From Coriobacteriaceae bacterium (GTDB taxonomy: Bacteria; Actinomycetota; Coriobacteriia; Coriobacteriales; UMGS124): a stretch of 29,554 nt of DNA. Below are positions 1-7,857 of this stretch, piece after piece (within the stretch, counting starts at the first letter, position 1; every line of letters starts with the position of its first letter). The DNA is taken from assembly GCA_019421015.1 (NCBI GenBank), contig JAHZGC010000004.1:1-29554 (forward strand), written 5' to 3'. The notes under the pieces are model-generated. The model was given only the letters and a program-made list of their open reading frames with translations. It was not told where the DNA came from and made no database searches. The position numbers and the translations under genes were made by a program.

Positions 1-2
1 TT

Positions 3-314
3 GGCATGACCGAGCGCATCGCCGACATCTCGGTGAAGGAGTTCACCAAGTACCTGATCATCCGCATGCGCGGCGTGCCCTCGCTTGACGCCTCGGGCAT
101 GAACGCGCTCGAGAACCTCTACGAGTACTGCAACGCCCACGGCGTGCGCCTGATCTTCTCCCACGTAAACGAGCAGCCGCTCAAGACCATGCGCCGGGCC
201 GGTTTCGTGGACCTGGTGGGCGAGGAGCACTTCTGCAGCTGCATCGACGACGCCATCGCCCACGCACGGACGCTGATCGAGGAGTCCGACGCGCAGGAGA
301 AGGCCCAACGCTAG
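3..314 (+). CDS. SulP-type anion transporter, C-terminal STAS domain (5' end outside window)
   Basis: The visible 100 or so residues form a STAS domain like the cytoplasmic tail of SulP (sulfate permease family) transporters: a beta strand with YLIIRMRGVPSLDASGMNAL, then the helix ALENLYEYCNAHGV, the strand LIFSHV and the helix QPLKTMRRAGFVDLVGEE. The frame is open to the left edge, so the membrane part should lie upstream. The ATG at position 6 is probably internal. STAS tails interact with regulatory partners in this family. A free-standing anti-sigma antagonist is the alternative, but the RMRxVPxLDAxGMxAL pattern is more typical of SulP. A perfect terminator follows. Confidence 0.75.
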   Translation, partial: GMTERIADISVKEFTKYLIIRMRGVPSLDASGMNALENLYEYCNAHGVRLIFSHVNEQPLKTMRRAGFVDLVGEEHFCSCIDDAIAHARTLIEESDAQEKAQR

Positions 315-347
315 CAACGGCGGATAACAGCGACGGATAATGGACGT

Positions 348-383
348 AACCGCGCCCTGCCTGTGTGGGGCGCGGTTTTTTGT
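348..383 (+). terminator. Rho-independent terminator after SulP gene
   Basis: A perfect 10-bp stem AACCGCGCCC (348-357) pairs with GGGCGCGGTT (368-377), with a 10-nt loop and a run of six T (376-381). It ends the SulP transcript before the MerR gene. Confidence 0.9.
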
Positions 384-448
384 AAGGTACCCCTTGCTCG
401 TGACGTCGCGTAACATGGCTCAATGGGTCGTCGAAAGGAGGTGTTGTC

Positions 449-1225
449 ATGGCCCGATACACCACAGGCGAGCTTGCGAAGCTCTGCGACGTCACGGTGC
501 GCACCGTGCAGTACTACGACTCCAAAGGCCTGCTCAAGCCCAGCGACCTGAGCGACGGAGGCCGGCGGCTCTATAGCGACGAGGACCTTACGAACCTGCG
601 GATCATTTGCTTCCTCAAGGACCTGGGCTTCTCGCTCAAAGACATCTCGACGTTGCTGCATGAGCCGGATACGGGCGGCATTCTTGGGCTGCTCGTACAG
701 AATCAGGAGGAGTCGCTTCGACGCACCATCGACGAAAGTCGGCAGAAGCTGTCCAAGCTCGCCGAACTCCAAAAGAACCTGACCAGCTTTAACACCGTTA
801 CTCCGCGATCCATCGGCGTCATGGCAAACATCATGGACGGAAACAAGAAACTCAGGGCGATGCGCATCCAAATGCTTGCCGTGGGCCTCGTGATGGATGC
901 CGCGTGGATATCGACCTTGGTCTACGGCATAGTCACGGGCACCTGGTGGCCCTTTGCCATAGGACTCGCGGTCGCCGTTGTGCTGGGCGTGGCGATCAGC
1001 GTCCACTATGCGCGGCGGGTGGCCTATGTCTGTCCCGAGGACCACACGGTGTTTCGTCCTCCTATGAGGGAGATGCTCTTTGCGGCGCATAAGCCAACCG
1101 TGCGCAAGCTCACCTGCCCCACCTGCGGCTATAAGGGCTACTGCCTCGAGGTCTATGCGCTCGGCACCGAGCCTGAGCGTGTGGGCAAGACGCTGATCTG
1201 GCCCGAGGGCGGCGATGCCCGATGA
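449..1225 (+). CDS. MerR-family regulator with two membrane helices and a C-terminal Cys motif
   Basis: Residues 1-70 are a MerR winged helix (TTGELAKLCDVTVRTVQYYD, then GGRRLYS), followed by a likely coiled coil at about 85-118. Unusually for the family, residues 141-162 and 166-186 are two hydrophobic segments. They are followed by a tail with CPED (C195) and CPTCGYKGYC (C223, C226, C232), resembling a zinc ribbon. A DNA-binding N-terminus on a membrane-anchored chain suggests a one-component membrane sensor, but the signal is unknown. The start is set by a full AAGGAGGT at 435-442, seven bases before ATG. Its stop overlaps the start of the CPBP protease gene (ATGA), so the two are translationally coupled and probably act together. 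Confidence 0.85.
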   Translation: MARYTTGELAKLCDVTVRTVQYYDSKGLLKPSDLSDGGRRLYSDEDLTNLRIICFLKDLGFSLKDISTLLHEPDTGGILGLLVQNQEESLRRTIDESRQKLSKLAELQKNLTSFNTVTPRSIGVMANIMDGNKKLRAMRIQMLAVGLVMDAAWISTLVYGIVTGTWWPFAIGLAVAVVLGVAISVHYARRVAYVCPEDHTVFRPPMREMLFAAHKPTVRKLTCPTCGYKGYCLEVYALGTEPERVGKTLIWPEGGDAR

Positions 1226-2157
1226 AGCGCATCCTCGTCTTTTTGGCCATCACGTTTGCGCTTACCTGGGGCTATGAGTTCTTGGTCGTGTACCCGCTGG
1301 TAGAGGGCGACCTCTCCAAGGGCGGTTCCATGACAACCATGCTGGCGGTTGGGGCGGCGATGTTCTTTCCGGCCATCGGCGTGGTGCTCACGCGCCTGGT
1401 CACGCGCGAGGGGTTTGGGCACTGCGTGATCAAGCCCTATCCCAAGAAGCGCTCGCTACCGTGGTTCCTCGTCGCCTGGTTTGGGCCGGGTGTGCTTGAG
1501 GCACTGGGGGCGCTTCTCTACTTTGTGCTCTTCCCGGGTGACTTCGATCCCCAGGCCACGAACTTCGTTCAGACGCTCCAGGCGCAGATGGCGGCGGCCG
1601 GCCAGACGTCTGCTCCCCCTGCCAACGTAGAGGCGCTGATACTGCTCCAGGTCGCCGTGGGCGTGCTGCTGGGCCCCGCGCTCAACATCTTTACCACCTT
1701 TGGCGAGGAGTGGGGCTGGCGCGGCTACCTCATGCCCAAGATGGCCAATCGCCTGCGTATTGTGCCGACGATGCTGCTCACGGGGGTCATCTGGGGTCTC
1801 TGGCACGCGCCCATCACGGCGCTTGGGCACAACTACGGGGTCGGCTACCCCGGCTGGCCGTTCACGGGAATCCTTGCCATGTGCTGCTTCTGCACGGTCT
1901 GCGGCATCTTTCTCTCGTATGTGACCATCCGCACCGGTAGCTGCCTGGCCGCCGCATTCGGCCATGGAGCGCTCAATGCGCTGGCCAACGCCCCCACGAT
2001 GTTTGCGGTTGCAGGTGTGAACCCGTTTGTGGGCCCGGCTCCCACGGGAATCATCGGGGGCGCGGCGTTTGTTGTGGTAGCCGCCGTGATGCTGTGGGAC
2101 CTGTGGCGCCGTGAACGTGCGGGGGCCCTCGTGGTGCCGCAGGCGGGGTGGGCGTAG
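1222..2157 (+). CDS. CPBP family intramembrane metalloprotease
   Basis: This 311-residue polytopic membrane protein has the CPBP (CAAX protease and bacteriocin-processing, Abi) motifs. Motif 1 is EEWGWRGY with E162, E163 and R167; motif 2 is LWHAP with H195; motif 3 is FGHGALNA with H248. In this family the glutamates and histidines form the metal site within the membrane. At least six hydrophobic segments are visible. The gene starts inside the stop codon of the membrane MerR gene. The pairing suggests regulated intramembrane proteolysis or bacteriocin self-immunity. The substrate cannot be read from sequence. Confidence 0.9.
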   Translation: MKRILVFLAITFALTWGYEFLVVYPLVEGDLSKGGSMTTMLAVGAAMFFPAIGVVLTRLVTREGFGHCVIKPYPKKRSLPWFLVAWFGPGVLEALGALLYFVLFPGDFDPQATNFVQTLQAQMAAAGQTSAPPANVEALILLQVAVGVLLGPALNIFTTFGEEWGWRGYLMPKMANRLRIVPTMLLTGVIWGLWHAPITALGHNYGVGYPGWPFTGILAMCCFCTVCGIFLSYVTIRTGSCLAAAFGHGALNALANAPTMFAVAGVNPFVGPAPTGIIGGAAFVVVAAVMLWDLWRRERAGALVVPQAGWA

Positions 2158-2401
2158 CCGATTACCAGGCAAGAACGAAAACACTTCGAGTCATGACGAG
2201 ATACGCGTTCAGTGCATGGCCCTTGGGGGGAGGACGTCTCCGCCAGGGGCCAATTCTATGCATAGATGATATATCAACTGGGATATTTTCTTAATAGATA
2301 TAGTGACTGTCCCTCGTGTCCGGCTTGAGTCGTGCATTGAATTCAAATCACGTCATGCTTCGAAGTTTTTCTGCAAGGTTCCCCCTCCGGGGATCTTAGG
2401 C

Positions 2402-2407
2402 TATGCT
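2402..2407 (+). promoter_or_regulatory. Possible -10 box upstream of Vat-like acetyltransferase
   Basis: CTATGCT lies 36 bases before the ATG at 2443, after a short CCCC/GGGG hairpin at 2381-2392. No good -35 box is visible. The 285-base gap 2158-2442 also holds a wobble-paired hairpin (about 2218-2253) that could end the CPBP transcript, and an AT-rich patch (2264-2303). No gene is seen there. Confidence 0.3.
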
Positions 2408-2442
2408 CCTGGCCGACCACCCTTTCGACCTAAGGACCCGCC

Positions 2443-3087
2443 ATGTCTGCGTCGCAGCTTCCCGATTCCAACGCTGTGCACCCCATTCCGGGCTATGACC
2501 TTGAGGTGTACATCAAGCCTACTGTCACCAACCCTAACATCATTGTGGGGGACTTTTCTTACATCGCCGACTCCGACTTTGAAAGCCATGTGACCCACCA
2601 CTACGACTTTGTGGGGGACCGGCTCGTTATCGGCAAGTTCTGCCAGATCGCCCGGGGCGTCGAGTTCATCATGAACGGCGCAAACCATCAGATGAACGCG
2701 GTGTCCACCTTCCCGTTTTACACATTGGAGGGTTGGGATGCTCCGGCTCCGCAGGCACAGGACATGCCGTTCAAGGGTGACACCGTGGTGGGAAACGACG
2801 TCTGGATTGGGCAGAACGCCGTCATCTTGCCGGGGGTGCACATCGGCGACGGCGCGATTATTGGGGCAAACGCCGTGGTGGGCAGCGATGTGGAGCCTTA
2901 CACCGTGATGGTGGGCAATCCGGCGCGGGTCGTGCGCAAGCGGTTTGACGACGGGCTCATCGACCTTATGCTGCGTTGGCGCTGGTGGGACAAACCGGTG
3001 GAGGAGATTAAGAGGCTGATCCCCCTCCTGACGTGCGGGGACCTCCAAAGGGTGCGTGCCGCAATTCTTGACGAGCTCAACGGGTAG
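2443..3087 (+). CDS. Vat/CatB-like xenobiotic O-acetyltransferase
   Basis: This 214-residue left-handed beta-helix acetyltransferase has hexapeptide repeats (VVGNDVWIGQNAVILPGVHI, then GAIIGANAVVGSDV). The NGANHQMNAVSTFPF block is typical of the CatB/Vat branch, and His82 falls at the family's catalytic histidine. Family members transfer acetyl from acetyl-CoA to hydroxyls of chloramphenicol or streptogramin A, but many chromosomal homologues have no proven drug substrate, so resistance should not be assumed. ATG 2443 follows AAGGA. A flavodoxin and a TetR gene follow on the same strand with short gaps, suggesting one small regulated unit. Confidence 0.85.
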   Translation: MSASQLPDSNAVHPIPGYDLEVYIKPTVTNPNIIVGDFSYIADSDFESHVTHHYDFVGDRLVIGKFCQIARGVEFIMNGANHQMNAVSTFPFYTLEGWDAPAPQAQDMPFKGDTVVGNDVWIGQNAVILPGVHIGDGAIIGANAVVGSDVEPYTVMVGNPARVVRKRFDDGLIDLMLRWRWWDKPVEEIKRLIPLLTCGDLQRVRAAILDELNG

Positions 3088-3102
3088 GAGGTTGGTCCCG
3101 GT

Positions 3103-3567
3103 ATGAATCCGCTGGTCGTGTACTACTCGTTTTCGGGAAACACGCGGGCTTTGGCCGAGGACATCGCCCTGATCTTGGACTGCGAGCTGAGGGAACTGGT
3201 GCCCGAGAGGCCCTACTCTTTCTCGTACAACACTGCGGTAAAGGAGGCGCGGCACGAGATTGAGCGGGGGTATTGTCCGCCGCTGCTGGCTGGCGGGGAG
3301 GGTGTGGGCGAGTTCGACCCAATCTTTATCGGCTCGCCCAACTGGCTCAAGAACATGGCGCCGCCCGTGCTGTCGTTTCTTCGCACGGTTGACCTTGCGG
3401 GTAAGACGATCGTGCCGTTTTGCACCCATGGCGGCGGTGGCTTCGGTGGCATGCTCGAGACGTTTACGCGGGAGTGCCCGGGCTCCACGGTTGTGGAGGG
3501 ATTTGCCGCAGGAGCCGAGTGCTCCTTTGACGAGCTTGAGGCTTGGCTGGAAAAGCTGCGCGTATAA
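3103..3567 (+). CDS. Flavodoxin-family protein
   Basis: This 154-residue protein opens with a flavodoxin strand and phosphate loop, LVVYYSFSGNTRALA, that would bind FMN. It continues with IFIGSPNWLKNMAPPV and TIVPFCTHGGGGFGGM, the loops around the flavin ring in the flavodoxin_4 group. Its role is likely cytoplasmic electron transfer or small-molecule reduction; the partner is not visible. The start is supported by GGAGG just after the upstream stop, ten bases before ATG. It sits 15 bases after the acetyltransferase gene, so the two are probably cotranscribed. Confidence 0.85.
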   Translation: MNPLVVYYSFSGNTRALAEDIALILDCELRELVPERPYSFSYNTAVKEARHEIERGYCPPLLAGGEGVGEFDPIFIGSPNWLKNMAPPVLSFLRTVDLAGKTIVPFCTHGGGGFGGMLETFTRECPGSTVVEGFAAGAECSFDELEAWLEKLRV

Positions 3568-3615
3568 CCCCTTCCTTAATCGGGTCAACGGCTTAAGATG
3601 GCTTGAACAGGAGCA

Positions 3616-3631
3616 TTGACCGGCTGGTCAA
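3616..3631. promoter_or_regulatory. Candidate TetR operator palindrome
   Basis: TTGACCggctGGTCAA is a perfect 6-bp inverted repeat with a 4-base spacer, 33 bases upstream of the TetR start at 3664. A further GGTCAA half-site lies at about 3586-3592. Size and position fit an autoregulatory TetR operator. The link to this regulator is inference. Confidence 0.5.
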
Positions 3632-3663
3632 CCCCACATGTCCCAGACCCGGGAGGAGAACCC

Positions 3664-4308
3664 ATGGGCATCGGTAGGCCGTCCGACCATCGCGGCGACT
3701 TTGACTCGCTGCCGCCCGAGCGCCAGGAGTCGATGATGCGTGCGGCTGTGGAGGGGTTCGGCCGCCACAGCTACAAAGAGGCCTCGACCGAGGAGATTGC
3801 GCGCAAGGCAGGGATGTCTAAGGGGCTGCTCTTCTTCTACTTCCGCAACAAGCGCAGCCTCTATATGCGCACGCTCGACTACCTCATGGACCGCGTGGTC
3901 GCATGGGCGGTCGACGAGGAGTTTTATGCCATTGATGACTTCTTTGACCTTATGCTCTATGCCGGCGAGCAGAAGCTTTCCGTTCTCGACAGATGGCCGT
4001 GGGCCCTCGATTTCTCCGTGCGGGCCTTCTATGCGGACCACCCCGACATCCGCGATGCGATGGCGGGGTGGACCAACCGGCAGGTAGATGCGATGTTCGA
4101 GACGTTCTTCAAGTCGGTGGACTTTGGCCGCTTCCGCGAGGAGGTGGATCCCCGCGAGGTGCTCGACATGCTCATCATGCTGGGCGACGGCTACCTGCAC
4201 CAGCGCCTTTCGAGCCGAGAGCCCATCAATATGAACGACTTCATAGCCGTTTATCGCAGATGGTGCGACATCCTGAGGGGGTGGGCCTATAGGCCGGAGT
4301 TCCTGTAG
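3664..4308 (+). CDS. TetR/AcrR-family regulator
   Basis: This 214-residue protein has a TetR DNA-binding domain: a helix with ESMMRAAVEGFGRHSYKEAS, then the HTH core EEIARKAGMSKGLLFFYFRNK. An all-helical effector domain follows. The start chosen is ATG 3664, because GGGAGGAG at 3651-3658 precedes it by five bases; an upstream TTG at 3616 has no such site and lies inside the candidate operator. It is placed last after the acetyltransferase and flavodoxin genes and may repress itself or that unit. The ligand is unknown. Confidence 0.85.
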   Translation: MGIGRPSDHRGDFDSLPPERQESMMRAAVEGFGRHSYKEASTEEIARKAGMSKGLLFFYFRNKRSLYMRTLDYLMDRVVAWAVDEEFYAIDDFFDLMLYAGEQKLSVLDRWPWALDFSVRAFYADHPDIRDAMAGWTNRQVDAMFETFFKSVDFGRFREEVDPREVLDMLIMLGDGYLHQRLSSREPINMNDFIAVYRRWCDILRGWAYRPEFL

Positions 4309-4359
4309 GTGTGTATGACGGTCTCGATAGGCGGCTTGACGAACCCGGCCTACAGGAAC
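4299..4359. repeat. Inverted repeat spanning two convergent stop codons
   Basis: GTTCCTGTAGG (4299-4309) and CCTACAGGAAC (4349-4359) are perfect 11-bp inverted arms around a 39-base loop. Each arm contains the TAG stop of one of the two facing genes (TetR and EFR1). It could work as a bidirectional terminator, though there is no T run, so Rho-independent function is doubtful. Confidence 0.5.
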
Positions 4360-5108
4360 AGCTCGACCTCTTTGCGCGTGACGAAATGCTTTTTCATAAG
4401 AATGCCGGCGGCCTTTGTGACCAGGCCGTTGATCCGACGGGCATCGGTTGGGCAGACGCTAATGCACCGCATGCAGGCAATGCACCTGCTTTTATCGGCT
4501 TTGCAGGTGATGGGGTCGATTGCTTCAACGGGACAGCTAGAGGCGCAGGCACCGCAGGAGGTACACCCATGTTTGGCCTGAGGCACCAGTGGCAGCGACG
4601 TTGCCTTCATGTAGGGACGATTTCCGGGGATGTTGGGGTCGGACGTTGAGGTTGAGCCTAGGAGCTCACGGATCTTCTCCGCCGTGGTTGTAAGGTTCTT
4701 GCGGTCGGTTTGATCCGGGCGATCGGCGGCGAACTGGCGAAATATCGAGTGTTCCGCGATGGCGGCGACTCCTGCAACGACTTTGAACCCCGCCTGCGTG
4801 GCGGCATCGGTCATTTCGAGCAATGCATCGTCAAAGGCGCGGTTGCCATACACGTTTACCACGACGCAGGGTGCCCCATTTCCTGCGATGTCCTTGAAGC
4901 GTTCGATTGCCACTTGGGGACAGCGTCCGGCAAAGCATGGCATGGCCACGAGGGCCAGGTCATTGCCGCCAATCCGTATCTTGCGGCCATCAAAGCCCTG
5001 TGCCAGTAGATTGACCTTTTCGATGTCCTGCCCAAGCTCACTTGCCAGGATGTCGGCCACCTTTTGGGTGCCTCCCGTTGGACTGAATGTTATTTTTACA
5101 ATGCGCAT
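4350..5108 (-). CDS. EFR1 family flavodoxin-ferredoxin protein
   Basis: The 252-residue chain joins an N-terminal flavodoxin-like domain to two 4Fe-4S ferredoxin motifs, the EFR1 architecture. The flavodoxin phosphate loop is FSPTGGTQK (residues 8-16). The cluster motifs are CTSCGACASSCP (C182, C185, C188, C192) and CIACMRCISVCP (C209, C212, C215, C219). It should be a cytoplasmic electron carrier; the substrate is unknown. The start at MRIVK is preferred over a longer frame because AGGAGA sits six bases upstream. It is divergent from a TetR gene at 5190, and a dyad lies between them. Confidence 0.88.
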   Translation of the reverse strand: MRIVKITFSPTGGTQKVADILASELGQDIEKVNLLAQGFDGRKIRIGGNDLALVAMPCFAGRCPQVAIERFKDIAGNGAPCVVVNVYGNRAFDDALLEMTDAATQAGFKVVAGVAAIAEHSIFRQFAADRPDQTDRKNLTTTAEKIRELLGSTSTSDPNIPGNRPYMKATSLPLVPQAKHGCTSCGACASSCPVEAIDPITCKADKSRCIACMRCISVCPTDARRINGLVTKAAGILMKKHFVTRKEVELFL

Positions 5109-5139
5109 GGTGTCTCCTAACCAGTGGTGATGCACAGTT

Positions 5140-5157
5140 TACTACTCTTGGGTAGTA
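5140..5157. promoter_or_regulatory. Dyad and promoter region between EFR1 and TetR genes
   Basis: TACTACtcttggGTAGTA is a perfect 6-bp dyad in the 81-base divergent gap. It overlaps a TATACT box at 5156-5161. GTATAC is itself palindromic, so a -10 box could serve either strand. This is a good candidate operator for the adjacent TetR controlling both genes. Confidence 0.55.
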
Positions 5158-5189
5158 TACTATGGTCCAACAAAAGCTGGAGGTGGGTT

Positions 5190-5864
5190 TTGGCAAGGCC
5201 GCGTAACGAGAGGCAGAGGGAGGCCATCAGGCTGGCCGCCTGGCATCTCTTTTTAACCGAGGGGTACGAGAAGGCCACCTATGCGGCCATTGCCGCCGCG
5301 TGCGATATCAGCAAAGAGCTTGTTCGCCACTATTATCCATGCAAGGAAGAGCTTGCCATCGAGTTTAAGCAGGCGGTCCTGTGCGCTGCCGAACAGGCCG
5401 TGGAGGGCTTGGGAATTACCGCACATGAAGGCTACCGGTTTATGTATGCGGTAGGCTGCGCGTGCTTCGAGTTTCTTTTGTCGACTGCCGGGTCCAAGAG
5501 CTTTTTGCTCGACCTGATAGCCAATCGGGATCTTGCGGAACGGGCCATTGCGTTTAATGCTGATTGGGCCCTGGCAAAGATGCCCTATGGTACCGAGGGA
5601 CAAAACCGCAAAGCAGCTCGCTCGGTCATTATGCAACTCAGCGGTTTTGCGGGCCTTTTGTACCACTGCATGAGGCACAACGAACCTTTTGACGTTGAAG
5701 AGGAGTTTAAAGAGGTGATCATCTCGCTTGGAAGGGCATTGGGCGACCTAAATGCCCTGGGGCATTTCCCAGCTAACGAGCGGGGCTTTGCGGTTGAGAT
5801 GCGCTCCGCTGCCTCTGAGATTTGGGAGCTCGTTTTGCCGGGGCCCAATGGATCTAAACACTAA
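5190..5864 (+). CDS. TetR-family regulator divergent from EFR1
   Basis: This 224-residue protein begins at TTG 5190, chosen because GGAGGT (5179-5184) is five bases upstream and the sequence then reads ARPRNERQREAIRLAAW, a standard TetR N-terminus. The HTH is YAAIAAACDISKELVRHYYP, and a helical ligand domain follows. Longer upstream frames run through the promoter and lack a ribosome site. It probably represses the divergent EFR1 gene through the dyad at 5140-5157. Its 3' end overlaps the facing ABC permease gene by 11 bases. Confidence 0.85.
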   Translation: MARPRNERQREAIRLAAWHLFLTEGYEKATYAAIAAACDISKELVRHYYPCKEELAIEFKQAVLCAAEQAVEGLGITAHEGYRFMYAVGCACFEFLLSTAGSKSFLLDLIANRDLAERAIAFNADWALAKMPYGTEGQNRKAARSVIMQLSGFAGLLYHCMRHNEPFDVEEEFKEVIISLGRALGDLNALGHFPANERGFAVEMRSAASEIWELVLPGPNGSKH

Positions 5865-6651
5865 AATCCCTACGGCCAAAACTCACAACCCCCGCCGCAA
5901 ACAGCAAAACACTCGCACCGGCCAGCGCCGCGCTTCCCACCGCCGCCCCGCCGTCACCCGACGCCAACCCGTAGGCGTCGTACAGCGCAAAGGGCGAGAG
6001 GTCGGTTAGCCACGCAAGGCCTTCTCCCACCGTTCCCGCCAGGCCCGCCAGCAAAAACACCAGGCAGATGCCGGCGCCAATCCACAGCGCGAAGTCTGGC
6101 CTTTGAAAGAAGCTGCCCGAGGCAAAACAGATCGAGGAGACGAACAGCCCCAGCGTCGCAAGGCCAAGGTTTGCGCGAATCAGCCCGCCTACCTGCAGTT
6201 CTTTGGGAAACAACGCCTCGCAGAGCGCAATCTCGATTACGGTTAGAATCGCCGTGAGCGCCACCACGGCCACAGCCTCAACCACAGCAAGTGTAAGCGC
6301 CAGCGAGGTCCGGCTATGGGGTGTTGCCAACGTCCAGGCCAGCGACCCATCTTTGGCGGGGCCCACCACATACCGCTGGGCCATAAAGGCTCCCAGCAGC
6401 ACGAACGTCGCGGTCAAGAGGAACCCATACAGGTAGTTCAGCAAAAAGTCGAGCAGCGTTGCCGACGGGTTGGCCATGCCAAAGGCGGCAAACAGCTCGG
6501 GCATTGCCTCCTGCATAAGCGCCAGGCTTTCGCTCACGCTGGGGTCGTACAGGTACACAACGGTCCCGATATAAACTAGCAGCACGGCAACGACGGCGCC
6601 GAACAGGGGCGCAATGTTGCGAAGACCTTGCTTGAACAGGGGAGTTACCAT
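5854..6651 (-). CDS. ABC-2 type transporter permease
   Basis: This 265-residue protein has about six hydrophobic helices: N-terminal LFGAVVAVLLVYIGTVVYLY, a helix pair around residues 70-95, and four more to the C-terminus. They are separated by short charged loops, as in ABC-2 exporters. ATG 6651 overlaps the end of the ATPase gene by seven bases, so the two are coupled. With one ATPase and one permease it should be a homodimeric half-type exporter of drug, lipid or peptide type. The substrate is not evident. Its stop lies inside the facing TetR gene. Confidence 0.85.
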   Translation of the reverse strand: MVTPLFKQGLRNIAPLFGAVVAVLLVYIGTVVYLYDPSVSESLALMQEAMPELFAAFGMANPSATLLDFLLNYLYGFLLTATFVLLGAFMAQRYVVGPAKDGSLAWTLATPHSRTSLALTLAVVEAVAVVALTAILTVIEIALCEALFPKELQVGGLIRANLGLATLGLFVSSICFASGSFFQRPDFALWIGAGICLVFLLAGLAGTVGEGLAWLTDLSPFALYDAYGLASGDGGAAVGSAALAGASVLLFAAGVVSFGRRDFSV

Positions 6652-7442
6652 GATGCGGCTCCGTTCTCCTTCATGGCTGGCGTGGGCTGACCGTTCGACG
6701 GCTCGACCCAGCGGCGCTGCAACGCCTCCGGTCCATAGAGCTCCTCGAGCACGCCTTGCAGGGTGATCTGCCCTGAGGGCATCTCGTTGACCTTGCGACC
6801 GCGGCGAATAAAGACCGCCCGGTCGCAGATGCCTTCCACCTCGCCGAGCAGATGCGATGAGAGCAGAATCGTGGTGCCCCGGGCCTTCTCCGCCTGGATC
6901 AGCTCCACAAAACGTCGCTGCATCAGAAGGTCCAGGCCGCTTGTGGGCTCGTCGAGCAGAAGGACCTCGGGGCTGCCCATGAACGCGGCAACGATGCCGA
7001 CCTTTTGGCGCGTGCCCTTTGACATCGACCGCAGGGGAGCTTTGGGGTTCAGCTCAAAGTAGTCAACGAGCTCGTCGGCCCGATCGGTTCCGTAGCGAGG
7101 CGACCCTGTGCCCGAGCGATGGCCCAGGCCCTTCATGGAGGCGGAGAACCGCAGGAAGTCCGCGCCGGTCATGCCGTCGGAAAACGCGAGCTCACCCGGC
7201 AGGTAGCCCACCGACCGCTGAATGCGCGCCCGCTGCTCAAAGCAGTCGAGGCTCTTTATGGACACCCTGCCCGCTTGGGGCCGCACAAACCCCATGAGCA
7301 TGCGCATGGTGACCGACTTGCCGGCCCCGTTTGCGCCGAGAAACCCCACCGCCTCGCCTTGGCTCACAGCAAACGTCAGGTCAAAGACGCCGCGGTCGCC
7401 CCCGTAGTCTTTTGTTGCCCGTTCAATTTGGATGATCGGCAT
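6645..7442 (-). CDS. ABC transporter ATP-binding protein
   Basis: This 265-residue nucleotide-binding domain carries Walker A GANGAGKS (36-43), a signature-like loop MSKGTRQK (140-147), Walker B LLLDEPTSG (161-169) and the H-loop SSH (195-197). The SKGxxxK signature is typical of ABC-2 exporter ATPases. The start is MPIIQIER, with AGGAG seven bases upstream; longer frames have no ribosome site and run through repeats. It is coupled to the downstream permease by a seven-base overlap and together they form one exporter. Confidence 0.9.
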   Translation of the reverse strand: MPIIQIERATKDYGGDRGVFDLTFAVSQGEAVGFLGANGAGKSVTMRMLMGFVRPQAGRVSIKSLDCFEQRARIQRSVGYLPGELAFSDGMTGADFLRFSASMKGLGHRSGTGSPRYGTDRADELVDYFELNPKAPLRSMSKGTRQKVGIVAAFMGSPEVLLLDEPTSGLDLLMQRRFVELIQAEKARGTTILLSSHLLGEVEGICDRAVFIRRGRKVNEMPSGQITLQGVLEELYGPEALQRRWVEPSNGQPTPAMKENGAASW

Positions 7443-7559
7443 CGCGAGCTCCTCTCTGATGGACGCTGGTTTCATGCTAGGCCGTTGACCCAAAAAGAGA
7501 AGGCCCTTTACGTGGGGAGTGTCGCTGGTTGCTGGCATGCGCGCATGGTCCGGGCTGGT

Positions 7560-7719
7560 GGACAGAACCCGCCATGGTGCGGGCAGGTTTTCTCCTTGGC
7601 AACGCGCTGTGGACAAAGCACCGCACGGTGCGGGCGCACTTCTTCCCGATGCGCCTGCACCGTGCCTGGTTTTGTCCACTTTGGGAGAAGATGCGCCCGC
7701 ACCACGGCCGGTTCTGTCC
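7560..7719. repeat. Array B: four GGACAraACC units, two direct then two inverted
   Basis: The units start GGACAGAACC (7560), GGACAAAGCA (7611) and, on the other strand, end at 7677 (GGACAAAACC) and 7719 (GGACAGAACC). Each runs on through a GGTGCGGGCGCA-like core to a CTTCTCCC-like end, about 37 nt. The outer pair (1 and 4) share GGACAGAACC and the inner pair (2 and 3) share GGACAAA and GCACGGTGC, so the transcript could fold as one long nested hairpin. The spacing is 51 nt on the left and 42 nt on the right. It fills the divergent gap 7443-7857 between the ABC operon and prfC; no gene is seen there. Confidence 0.8.
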
Positions 7720-7810
7720 AGCGGGCCCCCGTCCACGCTCCTCCTGGCGCCTCCGTCCCCGCAGATTTCGCAAACCCGCACCTCAACCGCCAGAATCCTG
7801 CGCATCCCGC

Positions 7811-7816
7811 TACAAT
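7811..7816 (+). promoter_or_regulatory. -10 box of prfC
   Basis: TACAAT, in the CTACAAT context seen before several genes here, lies 42 bases before the prfC start. The -35 region is weak. Confidence 0.55.
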
Positions 7817-7857
7817 AGCAATCTTGTATCTCCTCGCCCTATCCCGGAAGGAACCGC

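Noticed and set aside
3616..3663. Upstream TTG start for the TetR gene
   Set aside because: No ribosome site, and it would overlap the operator palindrome. ATG 3664 is better supported.
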